A DNA stretch of 64,000 nucleotides from Echinarachnius parma (lineage: Eukaryota; Echinodermata; Echinoidea; Clypeasteroida; Echinarachniidae): positions 62,001 to 126,000 of the forward strand of contig JBAMJV010002995.1 of assembly GCA_037951105.1 (NCBI GenBank). The letters run 5' to 3'. The position numbers and the translations under genes are program-made. The notes under the pieces are model-generated. The model had not been told where the DNA came from. It searched no databases and worked only from the letters and a program-made list of their open reading frames with translations. Positions 1 through 10,235 of this stretch are shown here, piece after piece. Within the stretch, counting starts at the first letter, position 1, and the number at the start of each line of letters is the position of its first letter.

Positions 1-152
1 TGGGTGCAATAACGACTTCGAAATAGCCACGCGGAGAGTCCTTGCAGTCTGGAAGACAAGAACAGGGGGTCATCGACGTGATCTTCACGATGCCCTTGAC
101 AAGGCTGGTGCTGGTGGGATCATGGTTGGATTGGAGCGGGAAGAAGGACAAG
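1..152 (+). pseudogene. Death-domain exon, 3' part, cut by window edge (copy A)
   Basis: The sequence reads in frame from base 2 as the second half of a Death domain (VLAVWKTRTGGH, then LHDALDKAGAGG). It is nearly identical to the complete copies at 5487 and 8821. A donor-like GTGATT follows at 153; without splicing the frame would end at TGA 170-172. The 5' half lies outside the window, so it could belong to an intact exon. The following intron-like stretch has the same poly-C and MITE material as the other units, so the array continues to the left of the window. Confidence 0.6.
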
Positions 153-262
153 GTGATTATAATCGTGCATGACATACAATGAATGAATGCATAATCTTTT
201 CCTTGTTAAAACCTGCACAAAAATATTCGTCAGCAGATGTCAAGGTGCCTTAATGCACCCAA

Positions 263-293
<31 letters not shown>

Positions 294-335
294 GAAAAAG
301 AAAGTTGTACAGCTTTGAAGAAGAAGAATTACTTT

Positions 336-660
336 TTAAAGGGATAGTTCAGTGTTGGTATAGAGAGCACAGTTTTGGGCAAACTGAATTATAGTAACCA
401 AAACCTGCACCATTACATTACAAACCAAACTTTTAGTTAAAAACGCCACAATGCTCGAATGGTATAGACAGTTACAAACGACTAAGTCAAAAGCCTGTTA
501 GCATCCAAAAAGAGCCGTTAAAACTCAACAGAGCACTCTCTAACAACTCATTGGTTTTCACCATTTTTAATACAAAAGTGTGCATTTGACGTTTTGTTAA
601 AATAGAAAGATTTAACGAGAACTTACCTGTTTGAAATTTAATCCTTATTTCATAAGGAAT
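336..660 (+). mobile_element. TTAA-type MITE fragment in tandem unit A
   Basis: It begins TTAAAGGGATAG followed by an AGTTTTGG(T)-type segment, as in the full-length copies at 21136, 23498, 29263 and 51130. The internal part (AACCAAAACCTGCACC, a GCTCGAATGG(T)ATA stretch and an AACAGAGCACTCTC segment) matches those copies. The far terminus is missing. Related truncated versions recur at about 2840-3070, 5925-6185 and 9265-9430 in the other units. Confidence 0.6.
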
Positions 661-1309
661 AAATATGGGATATTACGTTAACAAGAGAGAGCCCCGCTAG
701 CGCGTACGTAGGTCACGTGATGTTAATCTTGGAAGCAGAAAATAGGGTTGTGCCTGCTGTAACTTAAGCCTAGTGCCTACTGTGCGATTTGCGCCTGCAA
801 ATTAGCACGAATTGATAGCGACCTGGGATCTGTGTGAATCGCACCAGTTCGCCGCGAGTCAGCCCGATTTCATTGCGTACGCGATCTTTTCAGTGTCCAC
901 TATGCGATCTATATGCGATCTCATGGCGACTTCCCCTGGGAAATGCCTTTACCACATTTCCACGCATGTGTGCATGGTCGAGGAATACAGCCAGGAATTG
1001 GTCACTCTTGCTTGTTTTGATATCATCATCTGCTTTTGGAATGTTTTGAATGTCTGCGATCCGGACCGATATGCGATCGAAGCCGACCTTGGCGTGCTCA
1101 CTATATATGCGATTATGCTTGTGAGTGTGCCCGACAGAAGCCGGAGGTCGCCAAATTTTGGAACATGTCGAAAACCCGGCGACCGCTACCGAAACCACCC
1201 CTGCGGATGCGAGTTACGGCGATCAGGTGCGACCATTGGGTGCCCACTGCGCGACTTTTCCACGGATCTCAGGGGATCACTCCCACTCTGGCAAGATCTA
1301 TCTAGATCG

Positions 1310-1930
1310 CTAGGCGCAAATCGCACAGTGGGCAATAGGCTTAAGCATGTTAAGAAAGAGTATCAAGAACTGAAAACATGTTGATTGTATACCCTTGACA
1401 ATTATCCGATAGGTTGGAGAGGTGGGACGTAATATCCCAGCTTCATTGAACATATCATTATTCTTTCCATAGCCCGTTCTGTCACCGTAAGTTTTTTCCC
1501 CAAAACGTTTGGCGGTTGTCCAGGTTTCAGCACCATATGCGATAACAGGTATGATACACTGGTCAAATACCTGCCTCCTCATGGAGATCAGAAGAGTAAA
1601 TCTTGAAAGATGTAGCTGAGTGAGCCAAACTTCGCCCAACCCATCTGGATTCGTCTCTGTATTTACTTGCCGGTTTAATTATTGAGGGAGATTTTCTTCC
1701 CTAAATATATTATAGTCATGATAGTGATCTACAGTTTTGAAGTCTTTTCCCAGCAAAGTTACTTTGGAATTTTGGTTGTTGTTGGTCAGCATGACTTTTG
1801 TTTTCTTTATGTTCATGTTGAGGCCTACTTTGCTTCTTTCCTATGCAAGATCATAAAACATTTCCTGTAGCTCCTCAGGGATGTTGCTTAGGATAAGGAT
1901 ATCGTCGACGAATCTGAGTGTAGTACATCA
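1310..1930 (-). pseudogene. Non-LTR reverse transcriptase fragment (unit A)
   Basis: On the minus strand this encodes the C-terminal part of a non-LTR retrotransposon RT. The stretch VFDQCIIPVIAYGAETWTTA is a hallmark of RTE/jockey/CR1-type ORF2 proteins. It is 5'-truncated at about 1930, where it abuts Death-domain copy B. This copy keeps about 600 bp (about 900-1500) lost in the other units, including about 60 further residues downstream of the YGAETW motif. The clade call is uncertain. Confidence 0.65.
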
Positions 1931-1972
1931 ACACTAACATAACAAAAATCACACAATGTGCATTGCTATTAG

Positions 1973-2272
1973 ATCCTCATGGCTGGTCACTGAGGAAGAG
2001 CTTGATGTCCTGGCAGAGACTTTCCCTCACAAAAAAACTTCCACAAGTTCTGCCGGTATCTTGATGGCAATAGTTTCAACAAAGCCGAAGCAATATTAGT
2101 TAGGTACAATAACGACTTCGCAAGAGTGTCCTTGCAGTCTGGAAGACAAGAACAGGGGGTCATCCACGTGATCTTCACGATGCCCTTGGCAAGGCTGGTG
2201 CTGGTGGGATCAGGGTTGGATTGGAGCGGGAAGAAGGACAAGGTTATTAAAATCGTGCATGACATACAATGA
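1973..2272 (+). pseudogene. Broken Death-domain exon (copy B)
   Basis: The exon is preceded by the same acceptor context (GCTATTAG) as the intact copies and starts SSWLVTEEELDVLAETF. A 2-base gain in the A run near 2032 shifts the frame. An 11-base deletion near 2128 removes the CCACGCGGAGA segment present in the other copies. The donor position reads GTTATT instead of GTGATT/GTAATT. The linker exon found upstream of copies D and E is absent; RT sequence abuts instead. This copy is non-functional. Confidence 0.75.
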
Positions 2273-2456
2273 ATGAATGCATTATCTTTTCCTTGTTGAA
2301 ACCTGCACAAAAATATTCGTCAGCAGATGTCAAGGTGCCTTAATGCCCCCAACCCCCCCCCCCCCAAAAAAAAAAAATAAATAAACAAAGTTGTACAGCT
2401 TTGAAGAAGAAGAATTACTTTTTAAAGGGATAGTTCAGTGTTGGTATAGAGAGCAC

Positions 2457-2676
2457 AAAAACTTCCACAGGTTCTGCCGGTATCTTGATGGCAATAGTTT
2501 CAACGAAGCCGAAGCAATATTAGTTAGGTACAATAACGACTTCGCAAGAGCCACGCGGAGAGTCCTTGCAGTCTGGAAGACAAGAACAGGGGGTCATCCA
2601 CGTGATCTTCACGATGCCCTTGACAAGGCTGGTGCTGGTGGGATCAGGGTTGGATTGGAGCGGGAAGAAGGACAAG
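2457..2676 (+). pseudogene. 5'-truncated Death-domain exon fused to MITE (copy C)
   Basis: The Death-domain reading frame (KNFHRFCRYLDG to GLEREEGQ) is intact, but the first helix and the splice acceptor are replaced by a MITE start. The junction falls in a CAC shared by MITE 'GAGCAC' and exon 'CCTCAC'. The frame stays open upstream through the MITE from 2391, giving a chimeric ORF of about 100 codons. The donor GTAATT at 2677 is kept. Without an acceptor it is probably a dead duplicate, unless it is used as a first exon. Confidence 0.7.
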
Positions 2677-3319
2677 GTAATTATAATCGTGCATGACATA
2701 CAATGAATGAATGCATTATCTTTTCCTTGTTAAAACCTGCACAAAAATATTCGTCAGCAGATGTCAAGGTGCCTTAATGCACCCAACCCCCCCCCCCCCC
2801 AACAAAAAAAAAGTTGTACAGCTTTGAAGAAGAAGAATTACAAACCAAACTTTTAGTTAAAAACGCCACAATGCTCGAATGGTATAGACAGTTACAAACG
2901 ACTAAGTCAAAAGCCTGTTAGCATCCAAAAAGAGCCGTTAAAACCCAACAGAGCACTCTCTAACAACTCATTGGTTTTCACCCTTTTTAATACAAACTTG
3001 TGCATTTGACGTTTTGTTAAAATAGAAAGATATAACGAGAACTTACGTGTTTGAAGTTTAATCCTTATTTCATAAGGAATAATTATGGGATATTACGTTA
3101 ACAATAGAGAGCCCCGCTAGCGCGTACGTAGGTCACGTGATGTTAATCCTGGAAGCAGAAAATAGGGTTGTGCCTGCTGTTACTTAAGCCTAGTGCCTAT
3201 ACTGTGCGATTTGCGCCTGCAAATTAGCACGAATTGATAGCGACCTGGGATCTGTGTGAATCGCACCAGTTCGCCGCGAGTCAGCCCGATTTCATTGCGT
3301 TCGCGATCTTTTTAGTGTC

Positions 3320-3880
3320 CGTTTGGCGGTTGTCCAGGTTTCAGCACCATATGCGATAACAGGTATGATACACTGGTGAAATACCTGCCTCTTCATGGAG
3401 ATGAGAAGAGTAAATCTTGAAAGATGTAGCTGAGTGAGCCAAACTTCGCCCAACCCATCTGGATTCGTCTCTTTATTTACTCGCCGGTTTCATTGTAAAA
3501 TATATTTAGTCATGATAGTGATCTACAGTTTTGAAGTCTTTTCCCAGCACAGTGACTTTGGAATTTTGGTTGTTGTTGGTCAGCACTTTTTTTGTTTTAT
3601 TTATGTTCATGTTGAGGCCTACTTTGCTTCTTTCCTCTGCAAGATCATAAAACATTTCCTGTAGCTCCTCAGGGATGTGGCTTAGGATAAGGATATCGTC
3701 GACGAATCTGAGATGGGTGAGATATTCCCCGTCTACTAGGATTCCTTTGTCGCTCCAGTCGATAGTCTTGAATGCTTCCTCCAGAGCTGCAGTAAAAAGC
3801 TTTGTTGACATAGGGTATCCTTGTCTGACACCTCTCAGGATTTTAATTGAGTCGGTTAGGGTTAGGGATGGTGTCGTTCA
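3320..3880 (-). pseudogene. Non-LTR reverse transcriptase fragment (unit C)
   Basis: The minus strand reads GVRQGYPMSTKLFT, then LTHLRFVDDILIL (the YxDD box with Val in place of Ala), then VGLNMNINKTK, and further on CIIPVIAYGAETWTTA. These are RT motifs 4-5, the palm and the thumb region of an RTE/jockey-type LINE. The element is truncated on both sides and lies head-to-head with the Death-domain exons. It is almost identical to the copies at 6405 and 9656, so it was spread by segmental duplication rather than by fresh insertion. Confidence 0.75.
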
Positions 3881-4039
3881 TAGGTGCCAGAAATGAATAT
3901 GATATCTCATAAATGACGACTAATTATGGATGCATGGTGTACATATCATTCTAAGCCGAACTCGTATGGGAGGGATTCAAAGTTTGACAAAAAGTTGAGA
4001 TTTGTCTGTTAATTAGGCACTTTTAACAATACCTGTATA

Positions 4040-4440
4040 CTCACTTTTATCTAATTCTTAGGAAGCACAACGGAATAACCCTGTTATCCACCTGACATTG
4101 TGCCAACGTTGGGCCGATGTAAAATTCGTTGTAAGAGGACGTTGGGCCTACATTAAACATGCGACTTCACCGCGACGAAAACATGTCCGCCAGCCCAACA
4201 TCAGCGCTGCGTTTTTTTTTTTTAATGCTGACCCAACGTCATTTTGCCCAACATCAATTATTGACAATGGCCCAATGTCAGTTCTAACGTATGCCCAACC
4301 TCGATTCCTAACGTTGAGAGAACATCAAGTTCTGACGTTGGCCCGACGTTAAAATGCCCGCAAGCCCAATATTGTCCCAACATCATTTTGGGTTGTCGGG
4401 CAAATGTCAATGTTGAGAGTGACCCCCCCCCCCCCCCCCC
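4040..4440. repeat. CCCAACGT/ACGTTGGG-rich element (unit C)
   Basis: The stretch is dense in GCCCAAC, ACGTTGGGC and CAACATCA words in both orientations, with a poly-T and a terminal poly-C tract. It is copied at 7170-7545 in the next unit. It resembles in style the CCAACGTTGG arrays at 45.2 and 48.8 kb, but the core word differs. No coding capacity is seen. Confidence 0.55.
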
Positions 4441-5107
4441 CCGGGGTTCTCGCACTGCATTATGCAAAAAAGGGCAATAGCTGCGCAACACTGAGATTTG
4501 TAAGAGCTTACATTATTTCGTACTACTATCGCAAAAGTTAACCGCAGCTCTTGCTAACAATAATAGTGAACCATATTGAGCATGTTCAGCATTTCCGCGT
4601 CCATCTCGTTTATACTGATGTTGCATTCGCGATATGAGCGGGCTCCCACTTTAGCGAATTCAGTATAATGCGAAACCTGGACATCGCGATAATCTTCTGT
4701 CATATCGTCATAAGGTACCACTATTTTCGCAGTAAGCTCAACAAACTTCGCAGCGTATCTTGACTGTTAAGCTAGTTTTAGAAATTCCCGATGAAAGAAA
4801 AACATGTGAGCAGCTAAATAAGGAGGCTGTCACGATTCAAACAAGAATGGTTATTGCGAGAATGTTGCCGTTTAGATTGAAATGATCAAAACTTTGGAAT
4901 TTGATGAATATGCAGCATCCTAGGACTCGGTAAAAGTAATTAATATTATAGCAATTCTGGTAACTTTGTTGCCGTTTGCCTAGCCTGATGTATAATGTGT
5001 AACACATACTATGATCTTAATGTTCACCAAGTGATGTGGAAACTTGAAGGTTAGTACTACTCAGAAATTAACGATTGTAATCTTTAAATTGTGATCCCAA
5101 CCTACAG

Positions 5108-5165
5108 AACCATACCCTGAAGCACCTGGATCTTCGCAGGACACTATTCTCCCTCATGATCACGG
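5108..5165 (+). CDS. Linker exon preceding Death domain (module D)
   Basis: The 58-nt exon lies between acceptor CCTACAG and donor GGTAAGTAG. It takes one base from the preceding exon and leaves GG. In that frame it encodes PYPEAPGSSQDTILPHDHG, a Pro/acidic linker that runs into SSWLVTEEE of the Death domain at 5487. The same exon, with identical phase and borders, is at 8395. The frame is inferred from continuity with the Death domain. Another frame would read NHTLKHLDLR, which looks LRR-like but is not continuous. Confidence 0.6.
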
Positions 5166-5486
5166 GTAAGTAGTAATGGTTGGTATATCAATAACCATAT
5201 GAGTAATATAGACGTTATACATCATACGTACAAAGTTTTTAACTGAAAAAACAAACAAATATTGCATTTTGTAAAAGTAATAATTTCGCAGGGAACGCAA
5301 GTAAGATCAAAAGTCTCATACAAATCTATATTTGACATGATTTATCCAGCAACTAAATAAAACTATGACAGGCTCGCGAAAAAGTTACGTATAGTTCTGA
5401 ATAACAGTATGAATTCAATATAAATGCATTAAGTGTAGTAAATCAACACAAACATAACAAAATCACACAATGTGCATTGCTATTAG

Positions 5487-5764
5487 ATCCTCATGGCTGG
5501 TCACTGAGGAAGAGCTTGATGTGCTGGCAGAGACTTTCCCTCACAAAAACTTCCACAGGTTCTGCCGGTATCTTGATGGCAATAGTTTCTACGAAGCCGA
5601 AGCAATATTAGTTAGGTACAATAACGACTTCGCAACAGCCACGCGGAGAGTCCTTGCAGTCTGGAAGACAAGAACAGGGGGTCATCGACGTGATCTTCAC
5701 GATGCCCTTGACAAGGCTGGTGCTGGTGGGATCAGGGTTGGATTGGAGCGGGAAGAAGGACAAG
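5487..5764 (+). CDS. Death-domain exon (module D) of the ROCO gene
   Basis: The 278-nt exon, AG acceptor at 5485-5486 and donor GTAATT, encodes about 92 residues of a Death-fold domain. ELDVLAETF forms helix 1, NFHRFCRYLDG helix 2, EAEAILVRYNNDF helices 3-4, the RRVLAVWKTRTGG segment helix 5 with its typical W and GG turn, and DLHDALDKAGAGGI helix 6. Death domains make homotypic contacts in apoptosis and innate-immune signalling. The exon ends in phase 1, which fits either linker exon 8395 or ROCO exon 16543. If unspliced it would stop shortly after at TGA 5782-5784, giving a short Death-only product. Confidence 0.75.
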
Positions 5765-6404
5765 GTAATTATAATCGTGCATGACATACAATGAATGAAT
5801 GCATTATCTTTTCCTTGTTAAAACCTGCACAAAAATATTCGTCAGCAGATGTCAAGGTGCCTTAATGCACCCAACCCCCCCCCCCCAAACAAAAAAAAGT
5901 TGTACAGCTTTGAAGAAGAAGAATTACAAACCAAACTTTTAGTTAAAAACGCCACAATGCTCGAATGGTATAGACAGTTACAAACGACGAAGTCAAAAGC
6001 CTGTTAGCATCCAAAAAGAGCCGTTAAAACCCAACAGAGCACTCTCTAACAACTCATTGGTTTTCACCCTTTTTAATACAAAATTTTGCATTTGACGTTT
6101 TGTTAAAATAGAAAGATTTAACGAGAACTTACGTGTTTGAAGTTTAATCCTTATTTCATAAGGAATAAATATGGGATATTTCGTTAACAACAGAGAGCCC
6201 CGCTAGCGCGTACGTAGGTCACGTGATGTTAATCTTGGAAGCAGAAAATAGGGTTGTGCCTGCTGTAACTTAAGCCTAGTGCCTATACTGTGCGATTTGC
6301 GCCTGCAAATTAGCACGAATTGATAGCGACCTGGGATCTGTGTGAATCGCACCAGTTCGCCGCGAGTCAGCCCGATTTCATTGCGTACGCGATCTTTTCA
6401 GTGT

Positions 6405-6985
6405 CCGTTTGGCGGTTGTCCAGGTTTCAGCACCATATGCGATGACAGGTATGATACACTGGTGAAATACCTGCCTCTTCATGGAGATGAGAAGAGTAAA
6501 TCTTGAAAGATGTAGCTGAGTGAGCCAAACTTCGCCCAACCCATCTGGATTCGTCTCTTTATTTACTCGCCGGTTTCATTGTTGAGGGAGATTTTCTTCC
6601 CTAAATATATTTAGTCATGATAGTGATCTACAGTTTTGAAGTCTTTTCCCAGCACAGTGACTTTGGAATTTTGGTTGTTGTTGGTCAGCACTTTTTTTGT
6701 TTTATTTATGTTCATGTTGAGGCCTACTTTGCTTCTTTCCTCTGCAAGATCATAAAACATTTCCTGTAGCTCCTCAGGGATGTGGCTTAGGATAAGGATA
6801 TCGTCGACGAATCTGAGATGGGTGAGATATTCCCCGTCTACTAGGATTCCTTTGTCGCTCCAGTCGATAGTCTTGAATGCTTCCTCCAGAGCTGCAGTAA
6901 AAAGCTTTGTTGACATAGGGTATCCTTGTCTGACACCTCTCAGGATTTTAATTGAGTCGGTTAGGGTTAGGGATGGTGTCGTTCA
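6405..6985 (-). pseudogene. Non-LTR reverse transcriptase fragment (unit D)
   Basis: This is a near-identical copy of the fragment at 3320: GVRQGYPMSTKLF, RFVDD and YGAETW motifs on the minus strand. Its inner 3' part (GTTGAGGGAGATTTTC) is retained where unit C has a small deletion. It has no promoter or complete ORF and was carried along by the 3.3-kb duplication. Confidence 0.75.
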
Positions 6986-7169
6986 TAGGTGCCGGAAATG
7001 AATATGATATCTCATAAATGACGACTAATTATGGATGCATGGTGTACATATCATTCTAAGCCAAACTCGTATGGGAGGGATTCAAAGTTTGACAAAAAGT
7101 TGAGATTTGTCTGTTAATTAGGCACTTTTAACAATACCTGTATACTCACTTTTCTCTAATTCTTAGGAA

Positions 7170-7545
7170 GCACAACGGAATAACCCTGTTATCCACCTGA
7201 CATTGTGCCAACGTTGGGCCGATGTAAAATTCGTTGTAAGAGGACGTTGGGCCTACATTAAACATGCGACTTCACCGCGACGAAAACATGTCCGCCAGCC
7301 CAACATCAGCGCGGCGTTTTTTTTTTTTTAATGCTGACCCAACGTCATTTTGCACAACATCAATTATTGACAATGGCCCAATGTCAGTTCTAACGTATGC
7401 CCAACCTCGATTTCTAACGTTGAGAGAACATCAAGTTCTGACGTTGGCCCGACGTTAAAATGTCCGCCAGCCCAATATTGTCCCAACATCATTTTGGGTT
7501 GTCGGGCAAATGTCAATGTTGAGAGTGACCCCCCCCCCCCGGGGG
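7170..7545. repeat. CCCAACGT/ACGTTGGG-rich element (unit D)
   Basis: This is the second copy of the element at 4040-4440, about 3.1 kb downstream, with a shorter terminal poly-C tract and scattered substitutions. Together with flanking unique-looking sequence (GAAGCACAACGGAATAACCC before it, GGGTTCTCGCACTGCATTAT after it) it marks the tandem duplication. Confidence 0.6.
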
Positions 7546-8179
7546 TTCTCGCACTGCATTATGCAAAAAAGGGCAATAGCTGCGCAACACTGAGATTTGT
7601 AAGAGTTTACATTATTTCGTACTACTATCGCAAAAGTTAACCGCAGCTCTTGCTAACAACAGTGAACCATATTGAGCATGTTCAGCATTTCCGCGTCCAT
7701 CTCGTTTATACTGATGTTGCATTCGCGATATGAACGGGCTCCCACTTTAGCGAATTCAGTATGAACTAATGCGAAACCTGGACATCGCGATAATCTTCTG
7801 TCATATCGTCATAAGGTACCACTATTTTCGCAGTAAGCTCAACAAACTTCGCAGCGTATCTTGACTGTTAAGCTAGTTTTAGAAATTCCCGATGAAAGAA
7901 AAACATGTGAGCAGCTAAATAAGGAGGCTGTCACGATTCAAACAAGAATGGTTATTGCGAGAATGTTGCCGTTTAGATTGAAATGATCAAAACTTTGGAA
8001 TTTGATGAATATGCAGCATCCTAGGACTCGGTAAAAGTAATTAATATTATAGCAATTCTGGTAACTTTGTTGCCGTTTGCCTAGACTGATGTATAATGTG
8101 TAACACATACTATGATCCTAATGTTCACCAAGTGATGTGGAAACTTGAAGGTTAGTACTACTCAGAAATTAACGATTGT

Positions 8180-8370
8180 AATAACTGCTGCTGGCGGACT
8201 CGTTACCATAATTATGATAGCACCTAATTAAAAGAGTAATTGACGAATACACATGAATAACGAGTTATACTTTGAAATAAAGTTCAAACAAATTTCATGA
8301 TGAACTGAAAAAAAACACAGTATATCAAAGGGACAAGTTAACTTTTAATCGCTTTAGATACCAGTTATCT
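8180..8370. mobile_element. Small insertion between duplicated units, MITE-like
   Basis: About 190 bases present here are absent from the same place in the previous unit (5083-5087, GATTGTAATCTTTAAATTG). The insert starts AACTGCTGCTGG and ends TACCAGTT, giving a 5-bp AACTG/CAGTT inverted terminus flanked by AT. It is AT-rich and non-coding. The empty site in the sister unit dates the insertion after the unit duplication, or shows loss from unit D. Confidence 0.5.
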
Positions 8371-8394
8371 TTAAATTGTGATCCCAACCTACAG

Positions 8395-8452
8395 AACCAT
8401 ACCCTGAAGCACCTGGATCTTCGCAGGACACTATTCTCCCTCATGATCACGG
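8395..8452 (+). CDS. Linker exon preceding Death domain (module E)
   Basis: The sequence and phase are the same as in the exon at 5108 (acceptor CCTACAG, donor GGTAAGTAG). Joined to the previous Death-domain exon it would read GQ-EPYPEAPG, so a tandem module is in frame. Joined to 8821 it reads HDHG-SSWLVTEEE. Conservation of both splice sites across the duplicates supports a real exon rather than chance. Confidence 0.6.
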
Positions 8453-8820
8453 GTAAGTAGTAATGGTTGGTATATCAATAACCATATGAGTAATATAGAC
8501 GTTATACATCATACGTACAAAGTTTTTAACTGAAAAACCAAACAAATATTGCATTTTGTAAAAGTAATAATTTCGCAGGGAACGCAAGAAAGATCAAAAG
8601 TCTCATACAAATCTATATTTGACATGATTTATCCAGCAACTAAATAAAACTATGACAGGCTCGCGAAAAAGTTACGTATACGTTATGGGAATCTGTTTAC
8701 ATTATTTTATATAAATATGTTTACTAAGTTCTGAATAACAGTATGAATTCAATATAAATGCACTAAGTGTAGTACATCAACACAAACATAACAAAATCAC
8801 ACAATGTGCATTGCTATTAG

Positions 8821-9098
8821 ATCCTCATGGCTGGTCACTGAGGAAGAGCTTGATGTGCTGGCAGAGACTTTCCCTCACAAAAACTTCCACAGGTTCTGCC
8901 GGTATCTTGATGGCAATAGTTTCAACGAAGCCGAAGCAATATTAGTTGGATGCAATATCGACTTCGCAAGAGCCACGCGGAGAGTCCTTGCAGTCTGGAA
9001 GACAAGAACAGGGGGTCATCCACGTGATCTTCACGATGCCCTTGACAAGGCTGGTGCTGGTGGGATCATGGTTGGATTGGAGCGGGAAGAAGGACAAG
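8821..9098 (+). CDS. Death-domain exon (module E), probably last before Roc
   Basis: The 278-nt exon encodes the same Death fold as module D, with a few differences: FNEAEA for FYEAEA, VGCNIDFARA for VRYNNDFATA, and GIMVGLE for GIRVGLE. The acceptor AG is at 8819-8820 and the donor is GTGATT. It ends in phase 1, and the next recognised exon at 16543 needs exactly one base, giving EREEGQ-GEDAPSVPRE across the junction. This supports, but does not prove, that it is the N-terminal part of the ROCO protein. The intervening intron of 7.4 kb is transposon-rich. TGA 9116-9118 would end an unspliced read-through. Confidence 0.75.
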
Positions 9099-9655
9099 GT
9101 GATTATAATCGTGCATGACATACAATGAATGAATGCATTATTATTTCCTTGTTAAAACCTGCACAAAATATTCGTCAGCAGATGTCAAGGTGCCTTAATG
9201 CACCCAACCCCCCCCCCCCCCCCCAAAAAAAAAAGAAAGTTGTACAGCTTTGAAGAAGAAGAATTACAAACCAAACTTTTAGTTAAAAACGCCACAATGC
9301 TCGAATGGTATAGACAGTTACAAACGACTAAGTCAAAAGCCTTTTAGCATCCAAAAAGAGCTGTTAAAAAAAAAGAACTTACGTGTTTGAAGTTTAATCC
9401 TTATTTCATAAGGAATAAATATGGGATATTTCGTTAACAACAGAGAGCCCCGCTAGCGCGTACGTAGGTCACGTGATGTTAATCTTGGAAGCAGAAAATA
9501 GGGTTGTGCCTGCTGTAACTTAAGCCTAGTACCTATAATGTGCGATTTGCGCCTGCAAATTAGCACGAATTGATAGCGACCTGGGATCTGTGTGAATCGC
9601 ACCAGTTCGCCGCGAGTCAGCCCGATTTCATTGCGTACGCGATCTTTTCAGTGTC

Positions 9656-10216
9656 CGTTTGGCGGTTGTCCAGGTTTCAGCACCATATGCGATGACAGGT
9701 ATGATACACTGGTGAAATACCTGCCTCTTCATGGAGATGAGAAGAGTAAATCTTGAAAGATGTAGCTGAGTGAGCCAAACTTCGCCCAACCCATCTGGAT
9801 TCGTCTCTTTATTTACTCGCCGGTTTCATTGTTGAGGGAGATTTTCTTCCCTAAATATATTTAGTCATGATAGTGATCTACAGTTTTGAAGTCTTTTCCC
9901 AGCACAGTGACTTTGGAATTTTGGTTGTTGTTGGTCAGCACTTTTTTTGTTTTATTTATGTTCATGTTGAGGCCTACTTAGCTTCTTTCCTCTGCAAGAT
10001 CATAAAACATTTCCTCTAGCTCCTCAGGGATGTGGCTTAGGATAAGGATATCGTCGACGAATCTGAGATGGGTGAGATATTCCCCGTCTACTAGGATTCC
10101 TTTGTCGCTCCAGTCGATAGTCTTGAATGCTTCCTCCAGAGCTGCAGAGCTGCACATGGGGTATCCTTGTCTGACACCTCTCAGGATTTTAATTGAGTCG
10201 GTTAGGGTTAGGGATG
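9656..10216 (-). pseudogene. Non-LTR reverse transcriptase fragment (unit E)
   Basis: This is the fourth copy of the same RT C-terminal fragment. It carries an internal change near 10145 (a GCAGAGCTGCACATGGGG stretch in place of the GTTGACATAGGG region), so the MSTKLF motif is lost. Immediately beyond it (10236 onward) the homology with units C and D stops at GGTGCCGGAAATG and a G-rich insertion begins. Confidence 0.7.
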
Positions 10217-10235
10217 GTGTCGTTCATAGGTGCCG

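Noticed and set aside
812..1384. 190-codon open frame on +
   Set aside because: It lies over a repeat segment that recurs with deletions in other units, has no domain features, and its downstream part overlaps an antisense reverse transcriptase fragment.
5108..5165. Alternative reading of the linker exon as an LRR piece (LKHLDLR)
   Set aside because: That frame is not continuous with the Death-domain exon, while the PYPEAPG frame is, in both units.
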